Of a stretch of DNA of 64,000 nucleotides, positions 50,516 to 59,791 are shown piece by piece. Position numbers and translations under genes: made by a program. The stretch comes from Sandarakinorhabdus sp. (lineage in GTDB: Bacteria > Pseudomonadota > Alphaproteobacteria > Sphingomonadales > Sphingomonadaceae), in NCBI GenBank assembly GCA_020692215.1, contig JAIMKW010000005.1, positions 1 to 64,000 on the forward strand, written 5' to 3'. The notes below the pieces were generated by a model. That model saw only the letters and a list, made by a program, of their open reading frames with translations. It searched no databases and was not told where the DNA came from. Within the stretch, counting starts at the first letter, position 1. Every line of letters begins with the position of its first letter.

Positions 50516-51168
50516 AGTCGCTGATAAGCGCGGCATCGAGTTCAAAGATATTCAAGTTCTAATCCCCACCATGGCCATCCTATGGCTTGCGACAGCATTT
50601 CGGCAAGCACCAGGAAGGCAAGAGAGTGCGCTACAGTAAACGTGAGTGAGGAATATTGGTGATCGTAGTTGCAAAATGCTGGCAATGTCCACCGTTCAAT
50701 CTACCAAAAATAATCCAGCCCACACCAATTGAACTATGAAACTCGGCATCGGAAAATTCGGAAATTTTTTGCGCGAGAGCCAAGGTCCCCCGCCGCACAG
50801 CAGGGGCCCCCATGCCCCCGGAAGGGGTGGCGCCGACCGGTTTGGGCCATGGGTCCCCCTGCCGCCGTTCGGTTCAATCGGGTGAGTAAGCCACCGCAAA
50901 AGGCCGACGCAGCCTGCTTGAACGCTGCCGTTGCGCCCATAAGCCAAACCGAAGCGCCAGTTGCCCATTTACGTGCCACGCGTCTAAAGCCTGTCAGCAG
51001 TGGGGGGGGCGAGGAAGGGGCGTTAAGTGTCGGTGTTGGACAAAATGTGGGACAAAACTGCAAAACTGCTGATTTGTACCTTACGTTACACGGACACCCT
51101 CTCCGCCATTGCGCTCTCTGTTGATCCTGGGCGTATCCGGGTGTTGCATGAGACGCCCCCGCTGACCC
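50516..51168. other. Right flank of the island and junction
   Basis: About 650 bases between the IS and the host sugar-transporter gene. I find no convincing gene: short ORFs here lack ribosome sites and homology. It contains TTGGACAAA followed by ATGTGGGACAAA (51036-51056), the latter also present inside the left end, and the attR core at 51095-51109. Beyond the core the DNA is host sequence. Confidence 0.5.
51095..51109 (+). repeat. attR, right attachment site core of the genomic island
   Basis: The 15 bases CACCCTCTCCGCCAT repeat the 3' end of tRNA-Ser at 36805-36819. It lies at the junction between island DNA and the host MFS gene region. Bases beyond the core differ from those beyond the left copy, as expected for a true attachment duplication. 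Confidence 0.82.
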
Positions 51169-52443
51169 TTATGCGGGGTTGCGGGCATAGACTCCGAAGG
51201 CTGCGATGACTGCGTAGCACAGGGCGGGGATCGCTAGTGCCACGGCGAGGCTGCCGCTGGCGTCGGCGATGATGCCGGTGAGCAGCGGGACGACCGCGCC
51301 GCCGAAGATCGCCACGTTCAGGATCCCCGAACCGTCTGCGGCCCGCCCGCCGAGCTTTTCGCTCGCCAGCGTGAAGACGGTGGGGAACATGATGGAGTTC
51401 ATCAGGCCGATCGCCAGCAGGCTGTAGCCCGACACCGCGCCCGTGGTTTGTGTTGAAATGATGATCAGCGTGATCGCGCCGATGGCGACCGCCGCCAGCA
51501 CCTTGCCGGGGCTGACCTTGCGCAGCACGGCCGAGCCGATGAAGCGGCCGATCATCGCCCCGCCCCAGTAGAAGCCGATCAGCTTGCCGGCGGCCTGTTC
51601 CTCCAGCCCCAGCACATGGCCCTGCATCAGGTAGCTGACGATCAGCGAGCCGATCGCGACTTCGGCGCCGACATAGAGGAAGATGCACATCGCGCCGAAG
51701 CCGAAGCGGGGGCGCTTCAGCAGATCGAGCCCGGCAAGGCCCGAGCTTGCCGTGTGGCGTTCGCCCTTCAGCGCATTGCGGGCCATCCACACCGCGCCCG
51801 CGACCACCGCCAGCGCCACGGCGATGCCGAGATAGCCGTTGACGATCGCCTGGGTTTCGGCAGTGCGATAGGCATCGAGCTCTGCGCCCGAGAGCTGATC
51901 TGCCGTGACTGTCGCCAGGCTGCCGAGAATGAGGATCGCGCCGACGACGGGAAAGATGGTGGTGCCAAGCGAGTTGAAGGCCTGGGCGAAGGTGAGGCGG
52001 CTGTGCGCGGTTTCGGGCTTGCCCAGAAGTGAGATCAGCGGATTGGCGACGACCTGCACGATGACAACCCCGCTTGCCAGAACGAACAGCGCCAGCAGGA
52101 ACACGCCGTAGGTTGCCGTCTGGCTGGCGGGAATGAACAGCAGGCAGCCCACCATCATGGTGAGGAGGCCGGCGACTGCGCCGCGCATGTAGCCGATTCG
52201 CTTCACCAGCCTGGCGCCGGGGATGCCTATGACGAGATAGGCGGTGAAGAAGCAGAACTGCACCAGCATCGCCTGCGTGTAGCTGAGCGTGAACAGCTCT
52301 TTCAGCTTGGGGATGATCACATCGTTGAGGCTGGTGATGCCCCCGAAGATGAAGAACAGGCCAAACACGAAGATCTGCAGCTGCGGCGCTTCGATGCTTT
52401 CGCCGGCCTGCACCGACGCGTCTGCGGACGGCTGGATCGCCAT
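51169..52443 (-). CDS. Sugar MFS transporter (FucP/GluP-like)
   Basis: A 424-residue inner-membrane transporter of the fucose/glucose:H+ symporter group. It has 12 hydrophobic segments and family motifs: FFIFGGITSLNDVIIPKLKELF near the first helix, FFTAYLVIGIPGARLVKRIGYMRGAV after it, VVANPLISLLGKPETAHSRLTFAQAFNSLGTTIFP in helices 4-5 and MNSIMFPTVFTLASEKLGG in the second half. The substrate is likely glucose or a short gluco-oligosaccharide because GH3 and GH16 genes lie upstream in the same direction. It starts at an ATG at 52443, 19 bases from the GH3 stop. Confidence 0.92.
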   Translation of the reverse strand: MAIQPSADASVQAGESIEAPQLQIFVFGLFFIFGGITSLNDVIIPKLKELFTLSYTQAMLVQFCFFTAYLVIGIPGARLVKRIGYMRGAVAGLLTMMVGCLLFIPASQTATYGVFLLALFVLASGVVIVQVVANPLISLLGKPETAHSRLTFAQAFNSLGTTIFPVVGAILILGSLATVTADQLSGAELDAYRTAETQAIVNGYLGIAVALAVVAGAVWMARNALKGERHTASSGLAGLDLLKRPRFGFGAMCIFLYVGAEVAIGSLIVSYLMQGHVLGLEEQAAGKLIGFYWGGAMIGRFIGSAVLRKVSPGKVLAAVAIGAITLIIISTQTTGAVSGYSLLAIGLMNSIMFPTVFTLASEKLGGRAADGSGILNVAIFGGAVVPLLTGIIADASGSLAVALAIPALCYAVIAAFGVYARNPA

Positions 52444-52462
52444 GCTCACTCTCTCCCCTTTG

Positions 52463-54940
52463 TCAGCGCGCCTTGGTTGGGCAGGCCTGTTCCGTGTTTC
52501 CCTCAGCGACCTGAACAGTCCGGATTGTCGTTGTAAAGCCTGCACTGGCATTGAGCCGCAGGGGTTCCCCGACGGCGGCAAGATCTGCCCCGGCATCGGC
52601 GAAGCAGTGCAGGGGAATCCGCGTTTCGATGGCCGTGCCAAGCGGAGCGGCTGCGACCAGACCGGCGATATCGAGGGTGCTGCCGCCAAAGCTAAGGCGC
52701 ACAGGCGCGGCGTTGCGCTGATCGATCCGCCAGTCGATGACCAGCGACGCGCCCTTCTTTCCCAAGTCGGCCAGGCTGATAACCGGGCCTTCGATGCCGA
52801 CTTTGCCTGTCCCGTTCCAGGCGAACTGGCGCGCATCTTCCTGGGCGGACAGATCGACCGCCCGGGCTGCGACCATCCCGTCGGCGGCCAGATACCAGGG
52901 GGCCGGCGGCCGACCGCGGCGCATGAAGAACTTTCTGTTGTCGAGCGCGGACAGGTCGATCTTCGGGTCCTCGTTGACCGGGGCCAGATGCGTGCTGCGC
53001 GTGTAATCGAGGCCATGGCCGACAGGAAACAGGGGATCAGCGAACGGGGAACTGCCGAATGGGGAGCGGGCATCCGCGGGCCAGGCAAAGGGCAGGCGGC
53101 CCGTGAAATCGCGCAGCGGCTTGCCGTTGCTGCGGGCGACCAGCACGTCTGCAACGCCATCCCCCTGGGTGCCTGGAAGCCAGGCTGCGACGAAGGCGTC
53201 GGCCTGGTTGATGAGGCGCCCGGTGAAGAGCGGTCGGCCCGAGAGGAACAGCACGACCACGCGGATGCCCTGTGCGCGCAGGCGGGTGATGAGGGCGTCG
53301 GTTTCGGGCGGCGCAGCAAAGGCGAGGTGCTGGAGATCGCCGTGGAATTCGGCATAGGGGTCTTCGCCAAGCACCACGATTGCCACATCCGGCCGGGCCG
53401 TGAAGGCCCCCTCTGGCGACAGCATGGCGGTTCCGCCGGCTTCGGTTACCGCGCTGGAAAGCGCTCGGCCGATTGTCTGGCCGTTGGGGAAATCCGCCGC
53501 TGTCGTATCGGTTCCCTGCCACGATATCGTCCAGCCGCCGGATTGCATGGCCATGCTGTCGGCACCGGGACCTGCGATGAGCACGCGGGCGCCTGGCCGG
53601 ATGGGCAGGACCGCGTTTTCATTCTTGAGGAGAACGAGCGATCTGGCGACGGCTTCGCGCGCCAGCGCAAGGTGCGCAGGGGCGCCGACCAGCGAAGGAT
53701 CGCCCCGCTGGACGCTTGCCGGCCCCATCAGCCCGAGCTTGAACTTGACACGCAGGATGCGGCGCACGGCATCATCGAGCCGTTCTGCTGAAATCCGCCC
53801 TTCGCGGGCATCGCCCACGGTTGCATCGTAGAGGCCCTTCCAGCTGTCGGGCGCCATGAACAGATCGAGCCCGGCGTTGATGGCGGCGGGGCAATGGGTG
53901 ACCGAGCAGCCATCCACATGGCTGTGACCGTTCCAGTCGCCGACGATGAGGCCGGCAAAGCCCATACGCTGTTTTAGCACATCGGTGAGCAGGCTGGGGT
54001 TGCCATGGTGCTTGACCCCGTTCCAGCTGGAGAAGCTGGCCATGATGGTGAGCGCACCGGCATCGATCGCGGGGGGATAGCCCTGGGCATGGTTTGCGAT
54101 CAGCTCGGCTTCGGGCATGCGGGCATCGCCCTGATCGCGCCCTTCGACCGTTCCGCCATCGGCGAGGAAATGCTTGGCCGTGGCGGCGACCTGTAGCGCG
54201 CCCAGCGGGGTTCCTGCCTGCAACGGGCCCTGAAGGCCGAGCGTCATTGCGCGGCCATATTCGGCGATGAGTGCCGGATCAGACGAATAGCCTTCGTAGC
54301 TGCGGCCCCAGCGCAGATCCTGGGGAACGGCCAGAGTGGGGGCGAAGGTCCATTCGATCCCGCTGCCCGCGACCTCGGCGGCGGTGGCCGCTCCGATCCG
54401 GCGGATCAGATCCGTGTCGCGCGCAGCGCCCAGGCCGATATTGTGCGGAAAGATCGTTGCCCCCGGCACGTTGGAATGGCCGTGGACAGCATCGATACCG
54501 AACAGGATGGGGACGCCGGCACCGGCCTTTCGCGAGGCATCGCGAAAGGAATCGACCAGCCGAAGCCAGGTGGCGGCATCGGCGCGTCGGTTGCCATAGG
54601 GCCCGGAGTTTCCGCCCGCGAGGATCGAGCCCAGCGGATAGCGCTGGAGATCGGCCGGCGTGATCGCGCTGATATCGGCCTGGATGAGCTGACCGACCTT
54701 TTGGTCCAGCGTCATGCGGGCCAGCAGCGCAGCGATTGCGGCCTCAGTTGCAGGATCGGTGATGGCGGCCGGGCTGGTGGCAGCCGGCCACAGGGCGGGG
54801 TTTGCCTGTGCGGGGCCTGCCGGGACGACAGTGGGGCGGACGATGTTGGGCGCTGTCTGGGCGAGGGTTGAACCACAGCCTGCAGCAAAAGCCGCAGCTG
54901 TCAGGATCGCACAGGATGCGCGCAATTTTTCGATCCGCAT
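52463..54940 (-). CDS. Glycoside hydrolase family 3 (beta-glucosidase)
   Basis: An 825-residue exported GH3 enzyme that would release glucose from beta-linked oligosaccharides. The N-terminus is a signal peptide (ILTAAAFAAGCGSTLA); Cys22 could carry lipid, but the lipobox AAGC is weak, so cleavage after LAQ is also possible. The catalytic domain starts DQKVGQLIQADISAI, and KHFLADGG and the nucleophile Asp in GLIVGDWNGHS (D335) are in place. The C-terminal domain includes ARSLVLLKNENAVLP and a CBM-like tail (from about residue 670). It lies between two MFS transporters in a glucan-use locus. Confidence 0.94.
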   Translation of the reverse strand: MRIEKLRASCAILTAAAFAAGCGSTLAQTAPNIVRPTVVPAGPAQANPALWPAATSPAAITDPATEAAIAALLARMTLDQKVGQLIQADISAITPADLQRYPLGSILAGGNSGPYGNRRADAATWLRLVDSFRDASRKAGAGVPILFGIDAVHGHSNVPGATIFPHNIGLGAARDTDLIRRIGAATAAEVAGSGIEWTFAPTLAVPQDLRWGRSYEGYSSDPALIAEYGRAMTLGLQGPLQAGTPLGALQVAATAKHFLADGGTVEGRDQGDARMPEAELIANHAQGYPPAIDAGALTIMASFSSWNGVKHHGNPSLLTDVLKQRMGFAGLIVGDWNGHSHVDGCSVTHCPAAINAGLDLFMAPDSWKGLYDATVGDAREGRISAERLDDAVRRILRVKFKLGLMGPASVQRGDPSLVGAPAHLALAREAVARSLVLLKNENAVLPIRPGARVLIAGPGADSMAMQSGGWTISWQGTDTTAADFPNGQTIGRALSSAVTEAGGTAMLSPEGAFTARPDVAIVVLGEDPYAEFHGDLQHLAFAAPPETDALITRLRAQGIRVVVLFLSGRPLFTGRLINQADAFVAAWLPGTQGDGVADVLVARSNGKPLRDFTGRLPFAWPADARSPFGSSPFADPLFPVGHGLDYTRSTHLAPVNEDPKIDLSALDNRKFFMRRGRPPAPWYLAADGMVAARAVDLSAQEDARQFAWNGTGKVGIEGPVISLADLGKKGASLVIDWRIDQRNAAPVRLSFGGSTLDIAGLVAAAPLGTAIETRIPLHCFADAGADLAAVGEPLRLNASAGFTTTIRTVQVAEGNTEQACPTKAR

Positions 54941-55009
54941 GTCTTCCCCGAACCCCTCAGAACTTGTGAACGTTCCCAGAGGTTACCTCGCATGGGGGTG
55001 CTTTGGAAG

Positions 55010-56269
55010 TCAAGCCGGGGCTCTGTCGGTTGCGACGAGCGCCATGAGCAGCAGGCTTGCGGCGCCGGCCAGAAGCGCAAGGGCGGCAAAGAGGCCGGGG
55101 TAGCCGACGACGGGAATCAGCGCCATGGCGAGCAGCGGCATCACCAGCGACGGCACCGTGTTGGCCAGATTGAACAGGCCCAGATGGCGGCCGCGCCGAT
55201 CGGGGCGCGGGAGGATGCGCAAGGTCTGTGCGGCGTGCAGCGACAGGAACACCGCGCTGGCGATTCCGAACAGGGCATAGCCAAGCATGGCGGCTGTCAG
55301 ATCTGTCGCGAGCGCCATGCCGACGAGCCCCAGGGCGGAGACGGCCGCGCAGGCCCGCAGCGGGGCGATCGGCCGGTCGTTCCGATCGGACCAGCGCCCG
55401 ACCACAAGGGCCAGCGGCGCGGACACCAGCAGCACCAGGCTGAACAGCCGCGCGCTTTGGTTGTCGCTGACCCCGGACTCGAGGCTGACGAGCCAGAAGA
55501 ACAGATAGGCGAACAGGCTGGCCTCGGCGATCTGCACGGCAAAGCGCGCCAGCCACATCCGGATGACCATGGCCCGGCCGGACAGCGGCTGGTGCCGTGG
55601 CGGCTGTGCGGGCGGACTGCCAGGCGATGTTTGGGCTGGCGGGGTTTGGGCCGGCAGGGGATGGGCCGGCGGCAACGGTGGCCTTGCAAGAAGCACGGGC
55701 AGCACGCAGACGGCGACTAGAACGGCCACCATCCAGAGTCGGCCGGAATGCGATGCCAGGCCCGGCAAGGTGACGACGGCGCCCGCCAGCGCGCCGAGGC
55801 CTGGCGCAAAGGCCATCAGCCCCCCCAAAAGCCCCTTGCGGCGATCGGGCACGAGATCTGCCGCCCACGCCGACAGGGGGCCCAGCATCATGTTGAGCGC
55901 CAGTTGCCAGGCGACGATCGCGACGATCAGCCCGGAGAGGCTGCTGACCTGTCCGAGCATGACCAGAAGACCGCATACGAGCACCAGCCCGGCTGCGATC
56001 CAGCCGCGGCGGTTGCGGGTGATGTCGCTGAGCGTGCCGAACGCAATGCCGCCGAGGCTTGCAGCAATGGCTCCGAAGAGGGCGATCCAGGCCAGCCAGT
56101 CGACCCCGGCCTGCGGGCCGGCCAGCTCTGCCACTCGCGCGGGCAGCAGGATAGTGAGCAGCGGGGTGTAGGCGATGGCGCCGCCAGCCCAGGCCAGCGC
56201 GTAGAGGAGGACGAAGCGGTCGACCGGGATTCGCGTGCCGGCTTCAGCCACCCGGCGCGCCCGCAGCAT
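55010..56269 (-). CDS. MFS transporter
   Basis: A 419-residue major facilitator with about 12 hydrophobic segments and a proline-rich cytoplasmic loop between helices 6 and 7 (PPLPPAHPLPAQTPPAQTSPGSPP). Motifs include FGTLSDITRNRRGW after helix 2 and VGRWSDRNDRPIAP in the second half, both the MFS loop signature. The group resembles sugar or oligosaccharide MFS of polysaccharide loci. The LacI gene upstream overlaps it; a GTG at 56251 would leave only an 8-base overlap and is an alternative start. Export versus uptake is not certain. Confidence 0.88.
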   Translation of the reverse strand: MLRARRVAEAGTRIPVDRFVLLYALAWAGGAIAYTPLLTILLPARVAELAGPQAGVDWLAWIALFGAIAASLGGIAFGTLSDITRNRRGWIAAGLVLVCGLLVMLGQVSSLSGLIVAIVAWQLALNMMLGPLSAWAADLVPDRRKGLLGGLMAFAPGLGALAGAVVTLPGLASHSGRLWMVAVLVAVCVLPVLLARPPLPPAHPLPAQTPPAQTSPGSPPAQPPRHQPLSGRAMVIRMWLARFAVQIAEASLFAYLFFWLVSLESGVSDNQSARLFSLVLLVSAPLALVVGRWSDRNDRPIAPLRACAAVSALGLVGMALATDLTAAMLGYALFGIASAVFLSLHAAQTLRILPRPDRRGRHLGLFNLANTVPSLVMPLLAMALIPVVGYPGLFAALALLAGAASLLLMALVATDRAPA

Positions 56270-57326
56270 CCGGCACCGCTGGCGGCGGGGCGACCGATTT
56301 GCGCACGACGATTGCGGCCGGGACGATGGTGAGCGAGGCCGGGGCTGCCTCTCCTTTCAGGGCGGCGATGATCAGCTCCACCGCCTTCGAGGTGGTTGCA
56401 GCAATCGGCTGGTCGATTGCGGTCAGCGCCGGCCGGGTGAAGTGGGCCAGCGGCGTGTTATCGAAGCTGATGAGCGAGAGGTCGCGCGGGACGGCAAGGC
56501 CCAGAGAGCGGGCGACTTCCAGCGTGGCGAGCGCCATCTGATCGTTGCTGGCAATGATCGCGGTGGGGCGGTCGGGCCGTTCGAGCAGCCGCCGGGCTGC
56601 TGCCGCGCCCGAGGCCGCACTGAAATCGCCTTCATCCAGCAAGGAGTCGGTCGGCAGCCCGGCCTCGGCCATTGCCGAGCGCCACCCTGCGGTTCGCCAG
56701 CCGCTGAGGTTGTACTCCGCCGGGCCTGCGATGAACCCGATGCGCCGGTGGCCGCGGGCGATGAGATGGTGCGTTGCCCGGCTGGCAGACCCTTCATCGT
56801 CCATCGAAACCGGGATTCCGGCCCCGTTCTGGTGCGATCCGATGCGGACAAAGGGGATTCCCTGTTCGTCGAGCAGGGCAACGATCTGGGCATTGTCGGA
56901 ATGCGGCGGCGTGAGGATGATGCCATCGGGCTGGAGCGCAGCGATGGCCGCGAGCAGTTCGCGCTCGACATGATCGCTGTGGGTATCGACCAGCTCGAAG
57001 ATCATCCGATAGCCATGCTCGGCGCATTTCAGCATGCCGCCGAGCAGCATCTGATCGACCCAGTCGGTTCCCTGCCGGGTGCGCCAGTCCGCGATGGTGC
57101 GATCACGATCGTTGAAGGCCAGGATGAGATAGGAGCGCGAGCCGCTCATCCGCTGGGCCGCGATGGAGGGGACATAGCCCAGCCTGTCGATCGAGGCCTG
57201 CACCCGGCGCTTCATTTCCGGGCGCACATTGGGGCCATCGTTGATGACACGGCTGACGGTCTGCAATGACACCCCGGCATCGGCGGCCACATGCCGGATG
57301 GTGACCGCCTGCCTGCGCCTTGCCAT
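56244..57326 (-). CDS. LacI family transcriptional regulator
   Basis: A 360-residue repressor. The DNA-binding domain is canonical: VTIRHVAADAGVSLQTVSRVINDGPNVRPEMKRRVQASIDRLGYVPS with hinge RMSGSRS. The sugar-binding domain has two periplasmic-binding-protein-like lobes (YLILAFNDRDR, DGIILTPP, RGHRRIGFIAG, SNDQMALATLEVARSLG, ISFDNTPLAHFTRPALT). It sits between GH16 and the MFS gene, so it probably responds to a glucan breakdown product and controls this locus. Its operator would be a palindrome near the promoter of the receptor or halogenase genes; I could not identify it by eye. Confidence 0.95.
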   Translation of the reverse strand: MARRRQAVTIRHVAADAGVSLQTVSRVINDGPNVRPEMKRRVQASIDRLGYVPSIAAQRMSGSRSYLILAFNDRDRTIADWRTRQGTDWVDQMLLGGMLKCAEHGYRMIFELVDTHSDHVERELLAAIAALQPDGIILTPPHSDNAQIVALLDEQGIPFVRIGSHQNGAGIPVSMDDEGSASRATHHLIARGHRRIGFIAGPAEYNLSGWRTAGWRSAMAEAGLPTDSLLDEGDFSAASGAAAARRLLERPDRPTAIIASNDQMALATLEVARSLGLAVPRDLSLISFDNTPLAHFTRPALTAIDQPIAATTSKAVELIIAALKGEAAPASLTIVPAAIVVRKSVAPPPAVPDAAGAPGG

Positions 57327-57329
57327 GGG

Positions 57330-58283
57330 TTACTTGCCTTCTTTTGCTGTGTCGGCTTGTGGAGCAGCGGGCGCCATATCGGCCTTCTGCCAGACGCGGA
57401 CCCAGTCCACCTCCATCCGCCGGGGGAAGCCATTTGCCGCAACGCCGCCAACGCCGCGGCCTTCGGGCAGCTTGCCGCCGATTGCAAGGTTGAGCAGCAG
57501 GTGGAACGGCCGGTCGAACGGCGCGCCCGGCGCATTCGAGCCGGTTGTCGACCATTCGTGCGCCTTGTGTTCGGCAAAGGTGCGCCCATCGACCTGCCAG
57601 ATCATCCTGTCGGGGAACCATTCGATTGCATAGGTGTGAAAGCCGCCGTCGAGCACTTCTGGAAAGGCCGCCTCGGTGCCCGCCTGCCTGTTGGCGGGCC
57701 ACTGGCCGCCGAAGTGCAGCGTGGCGAGGATCGTGTTTTCCTGCCCGCCGGGGCACTTGGCGCAGGGGACCCCGAGGTTCACCGCTTCCAGTATGTCGAT
57801 CTCGCCCGATGCGGCCCATGGGCCATAGCCATCCTTTTCCGGCATCATCCAGATGGCCGGCCAGCTTCCCTGCCCTTGCGGCAGCCGGGCGCGCACCTCG
57901 ATACGCCCATAGTGCCAGGCGGCCTTGTGGCGCGTTGCCAGACGGGCGGAGCTGAAGGCGCGCGTTGCCCTGGCATCGGGGTTGGCGGATGTGCGCCGCT
58001 GGCTTTCAGGAAGGGCAGGCCCTGTGGTGCGCTCGCGGCGGGCGGTGATGACGAGCTTGCCATCCTCTATCGCGGCGTTGCGGGGGCTGCTGGTGTAGCA
58101 TTGCCGCTCGGCGTTCCCGCCGCCCCAGCAATCGACATCGAAGCTCCATTTTGCGCTGTCGATGGCGGGGCCATCGAATTCGTCCGACCAGACCAGCGTC
58201 CAGCCTTCTCCGGCTTGCGCAGTGGCGGGCCGGCCGGTGGCAATGGCAAGTGCTGCAAGGACCAATCCGCCTGCGTGCCTCAC
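57330..58283 (-). CDS. Glycoside hydrolase family 16 (beta-1,3-glucanase-like)
   Basis: A 317-residue secreted endoglucanase. Signal peptide MRHAGGLVLAALAIATGRPATAQA. The GH16 fold starts WTLVWSDEFDG and holds the catalytic motif GEIDILEAVN (E161, D163, E166), the EIDxxE form without the extra residue, as in laminarinases and related enzymes. KAAWHYGRIEVRARLPQGQGSWPAIWMMPE and the closing MEVDWVRVWQ are standard. A GTG at 58283 overlaps the halogenase stop (GTGA) and places the signal peptide at the very start, so it is preferred over an ATG at 58310. It would cut beta-1,3- or mixed-linkage glucan. Confidence 0.93.
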   Translation of the reverse strand: MRHAGGLVLAALAIATGRPATAQAGEGWTLVWSDEFDGPAIDSAKWSFDVDCWGGGNAERQCYTSSPRNAAIEDGKLVITARRERTTGPALPESQRRTSANPDARATRAFSSARLATRHKAAWHYGRIEVRARLPQGQGSWPAIWMMPEKDGYGPWAASGEIDILEAVNLGVPCAKCPGGQENTILATLHFGGQWPANRQAGTEAAFPEVLDGGFHTYAIEWFPDRMIWQVDGRTFAEHKAHEWSTTGSNAPGAPFDRPFHLLLNLAIGGKLPEGRGVGGVAANGFPRRMEVDWVRVWQKADMAPAAPQADTAKEGK

Positions 58284-59791
58284 GCGGCTCGTTCTTTCGA
58301 TGTCCCGCAATATTGCGCGATATAGGACTGGTGATCGGGCAGGCCCTCGACCGTGCGGGCGACGGCTTCGCGCTGCATGGCCATGAAGGTGTCGAGTTCA
58401 TCCGGCTTCAGCCTCGCGGCGATCGGGTGCCAGGCGCGTGGCGTGATGCCTTGCCCCATCATCACCTGGACCCAGCTGTTTTCCACGAACAGCTCTTCGT
58501 TCTTGCGGAACACGCGGCCCGTTTCGCGGAACAGCTCGATCTTGTGGGCAAGCCCGTCCGGGATCTCCATGGCAGCGCACTGGCGCCAGAAGGGCGAATC
58601 GCGCCGCTCTGTCACCTTGTAGTGCAGGATCAGGAAATCGCGGATCTGTTCCATATCGGTGAACTGCTGGTCGTTGAATTCGGCAATGTCGCGTTCGTTG
58701 ACGGGGCCTGCGGGAAGCATCCGGATCAGGCGCAGCACGGCGCGCTGGATGAGGTGGATGGCGGTGGATTCCAGCGGCTCCATGAACCCGCCGGACAGGC
58801 CGACTGCCACGCAGTTGCGGTGCCACTGCTTGCGCCGCACCCCCGTTGTGTAGCGGATATGATTGGGCTTGGTGAGCACATCGCCTTCGACCGAACCGAG
58901 CAGCCGCTGGAGCGCGGCATCGTGATCGAGGTAGCGGCTGCAGTAGACGATGCCGTTGCCGCCCCGGTGTTGCAGCGGGATGCGCCACTGCCAGCCTGCA
59001 TCATGCGCTATGGCGCGGGTGTAGGGCACGGGCGGGCGCACCGACGCCGTCTGCACGGCGATTGCGGAATCGCAGGGCAGATAGTGGGTCCAGTCATCGA
59101 ACCCGGCGTGGAGAGCGCCTTCGATCAGGAGGGCGCGAAAGCCGGTGCAATCGAGGAACAGGTCGCCCTCGATCCGGCGGTCGCCATCAAGCCTGAGGGC
59201 TGCGATATTGCCGCTGGCGCCATCGAGTTCGACTTCGGCAATGCGCCCCTCGATTCGCTTTGCGCCATTGGCTTCGGCCCGCTTGCGCAGGAAGGCGGCA
59301 TAGAGCCCGGAATCGAGCTGATAGGCATAGTTCATCCGCTCTTCGGGCAGATGCGCGAACTTGCCCGCAAGTGCTGCCTTCAGTTCGAGGCAATAGTCAT
59401 CATAGCTGTGCTGGTGCCCCTGGCTGCGGCCGTGCAGCCAGAAATGCTGGAACCCGGCGGACCAGTGATCCTTGCCGGTGACACCGAAGGAGTGGAAATA
59501 GGTTTCGCCGACATCGCGCCAGTTTTCGAACCTGATCCCCAGCTTGAAGGTGGCCTGGGTGGCGCGCATGAACTCGGCCTCGTTGATGCCGAGCAGCCGA
59601 TTGAACAGAACCATCGGCGGGATCGTGCTTTCGCCGACCCCGATGGTGCCGATCGCGTCGGATTCGACAAGGGTCAGCTCGATTGCGTTGCCCAATGTGC
59701 CGGCCATTGCGGCGGCCGCCATCCAGCCGGCGGTGCCGCCGCCGGCGACGACAACCCGCAACGGGCGATGCGTGCTGTTCTCATTGGTCAT
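58280..59791 (-). CDS. Tryptophan halogenase-like flavoprotein
   Basis: A 503-residue FAD-dependent protein of the tryptophan 7-halogenase family. FAD motif VVVAGGGTAGWMAAAAMA at the N-terminus; GTIGVGESTIPP is the halogenase-specific loop; the lysine corresponding to the catalytic chloramine lysine is K83 in TFKLGIRFENW; WQWRIPLQHR is the WxWxIP motif; and SGGFMEPLESTAIHLI is the C-terminal FAD region. In alphaproteobacterial glycan loci such proteins recur next to TonB receptors with SapC and cupin proteins; their substrate is not known. The start ATG at 59791 overlaps the cupin stop by 4 bases. Confidence 0.93.
   Translation of the reverse strand: MTNENSTHRPLRVVVAGGGTAGWMAAAAMAGTLGNAIELTLVESDAIGTIGVGESTIPPMVLFNRLLGINEAEFMRATQATFKLGIRFENWRDVGETYFHSFGVTGKDHWSAGFQHFWLHGRSQGHQHSYDDYCLELKAALAGKFAHLPEERMNYAYQLDSGLYAAFLRKRAEANGAKRIEGRIAEVELDGASGNIAALRLDGDRRIEGDLFLDCTGFRALLIEGALHAGFDDWTHYLPCDSAIAVQTASVRPPVPYTRAIAHDAGWQWRIPLQHRGGNGIVYCSRYLDHDAALQRLLGSVEGDVLTKPNHIRYTTGVRRKQWHRNCVAVGLSGGFMEPLESTAIHLIQRAVLRLIRMLPAGPVNERDIAEFNDQQFTDMEQIRDFLILHYKVTERRDSPFWRQCAAMEIPDGLAHKIELFRETGRVFRKNEELFVENSWVQVMMGQGITPRAWHPIAARLKPDELDTFMAMQREAVARTVEGLPDHQSYIAQYCGTSKERAA

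Noticed and set aside
50729..51124. ORF at the right end of the island overlapping attR
   Set aside because: No ribosome site and no recognisable motif, and it reads through the attachment core into host DNA.
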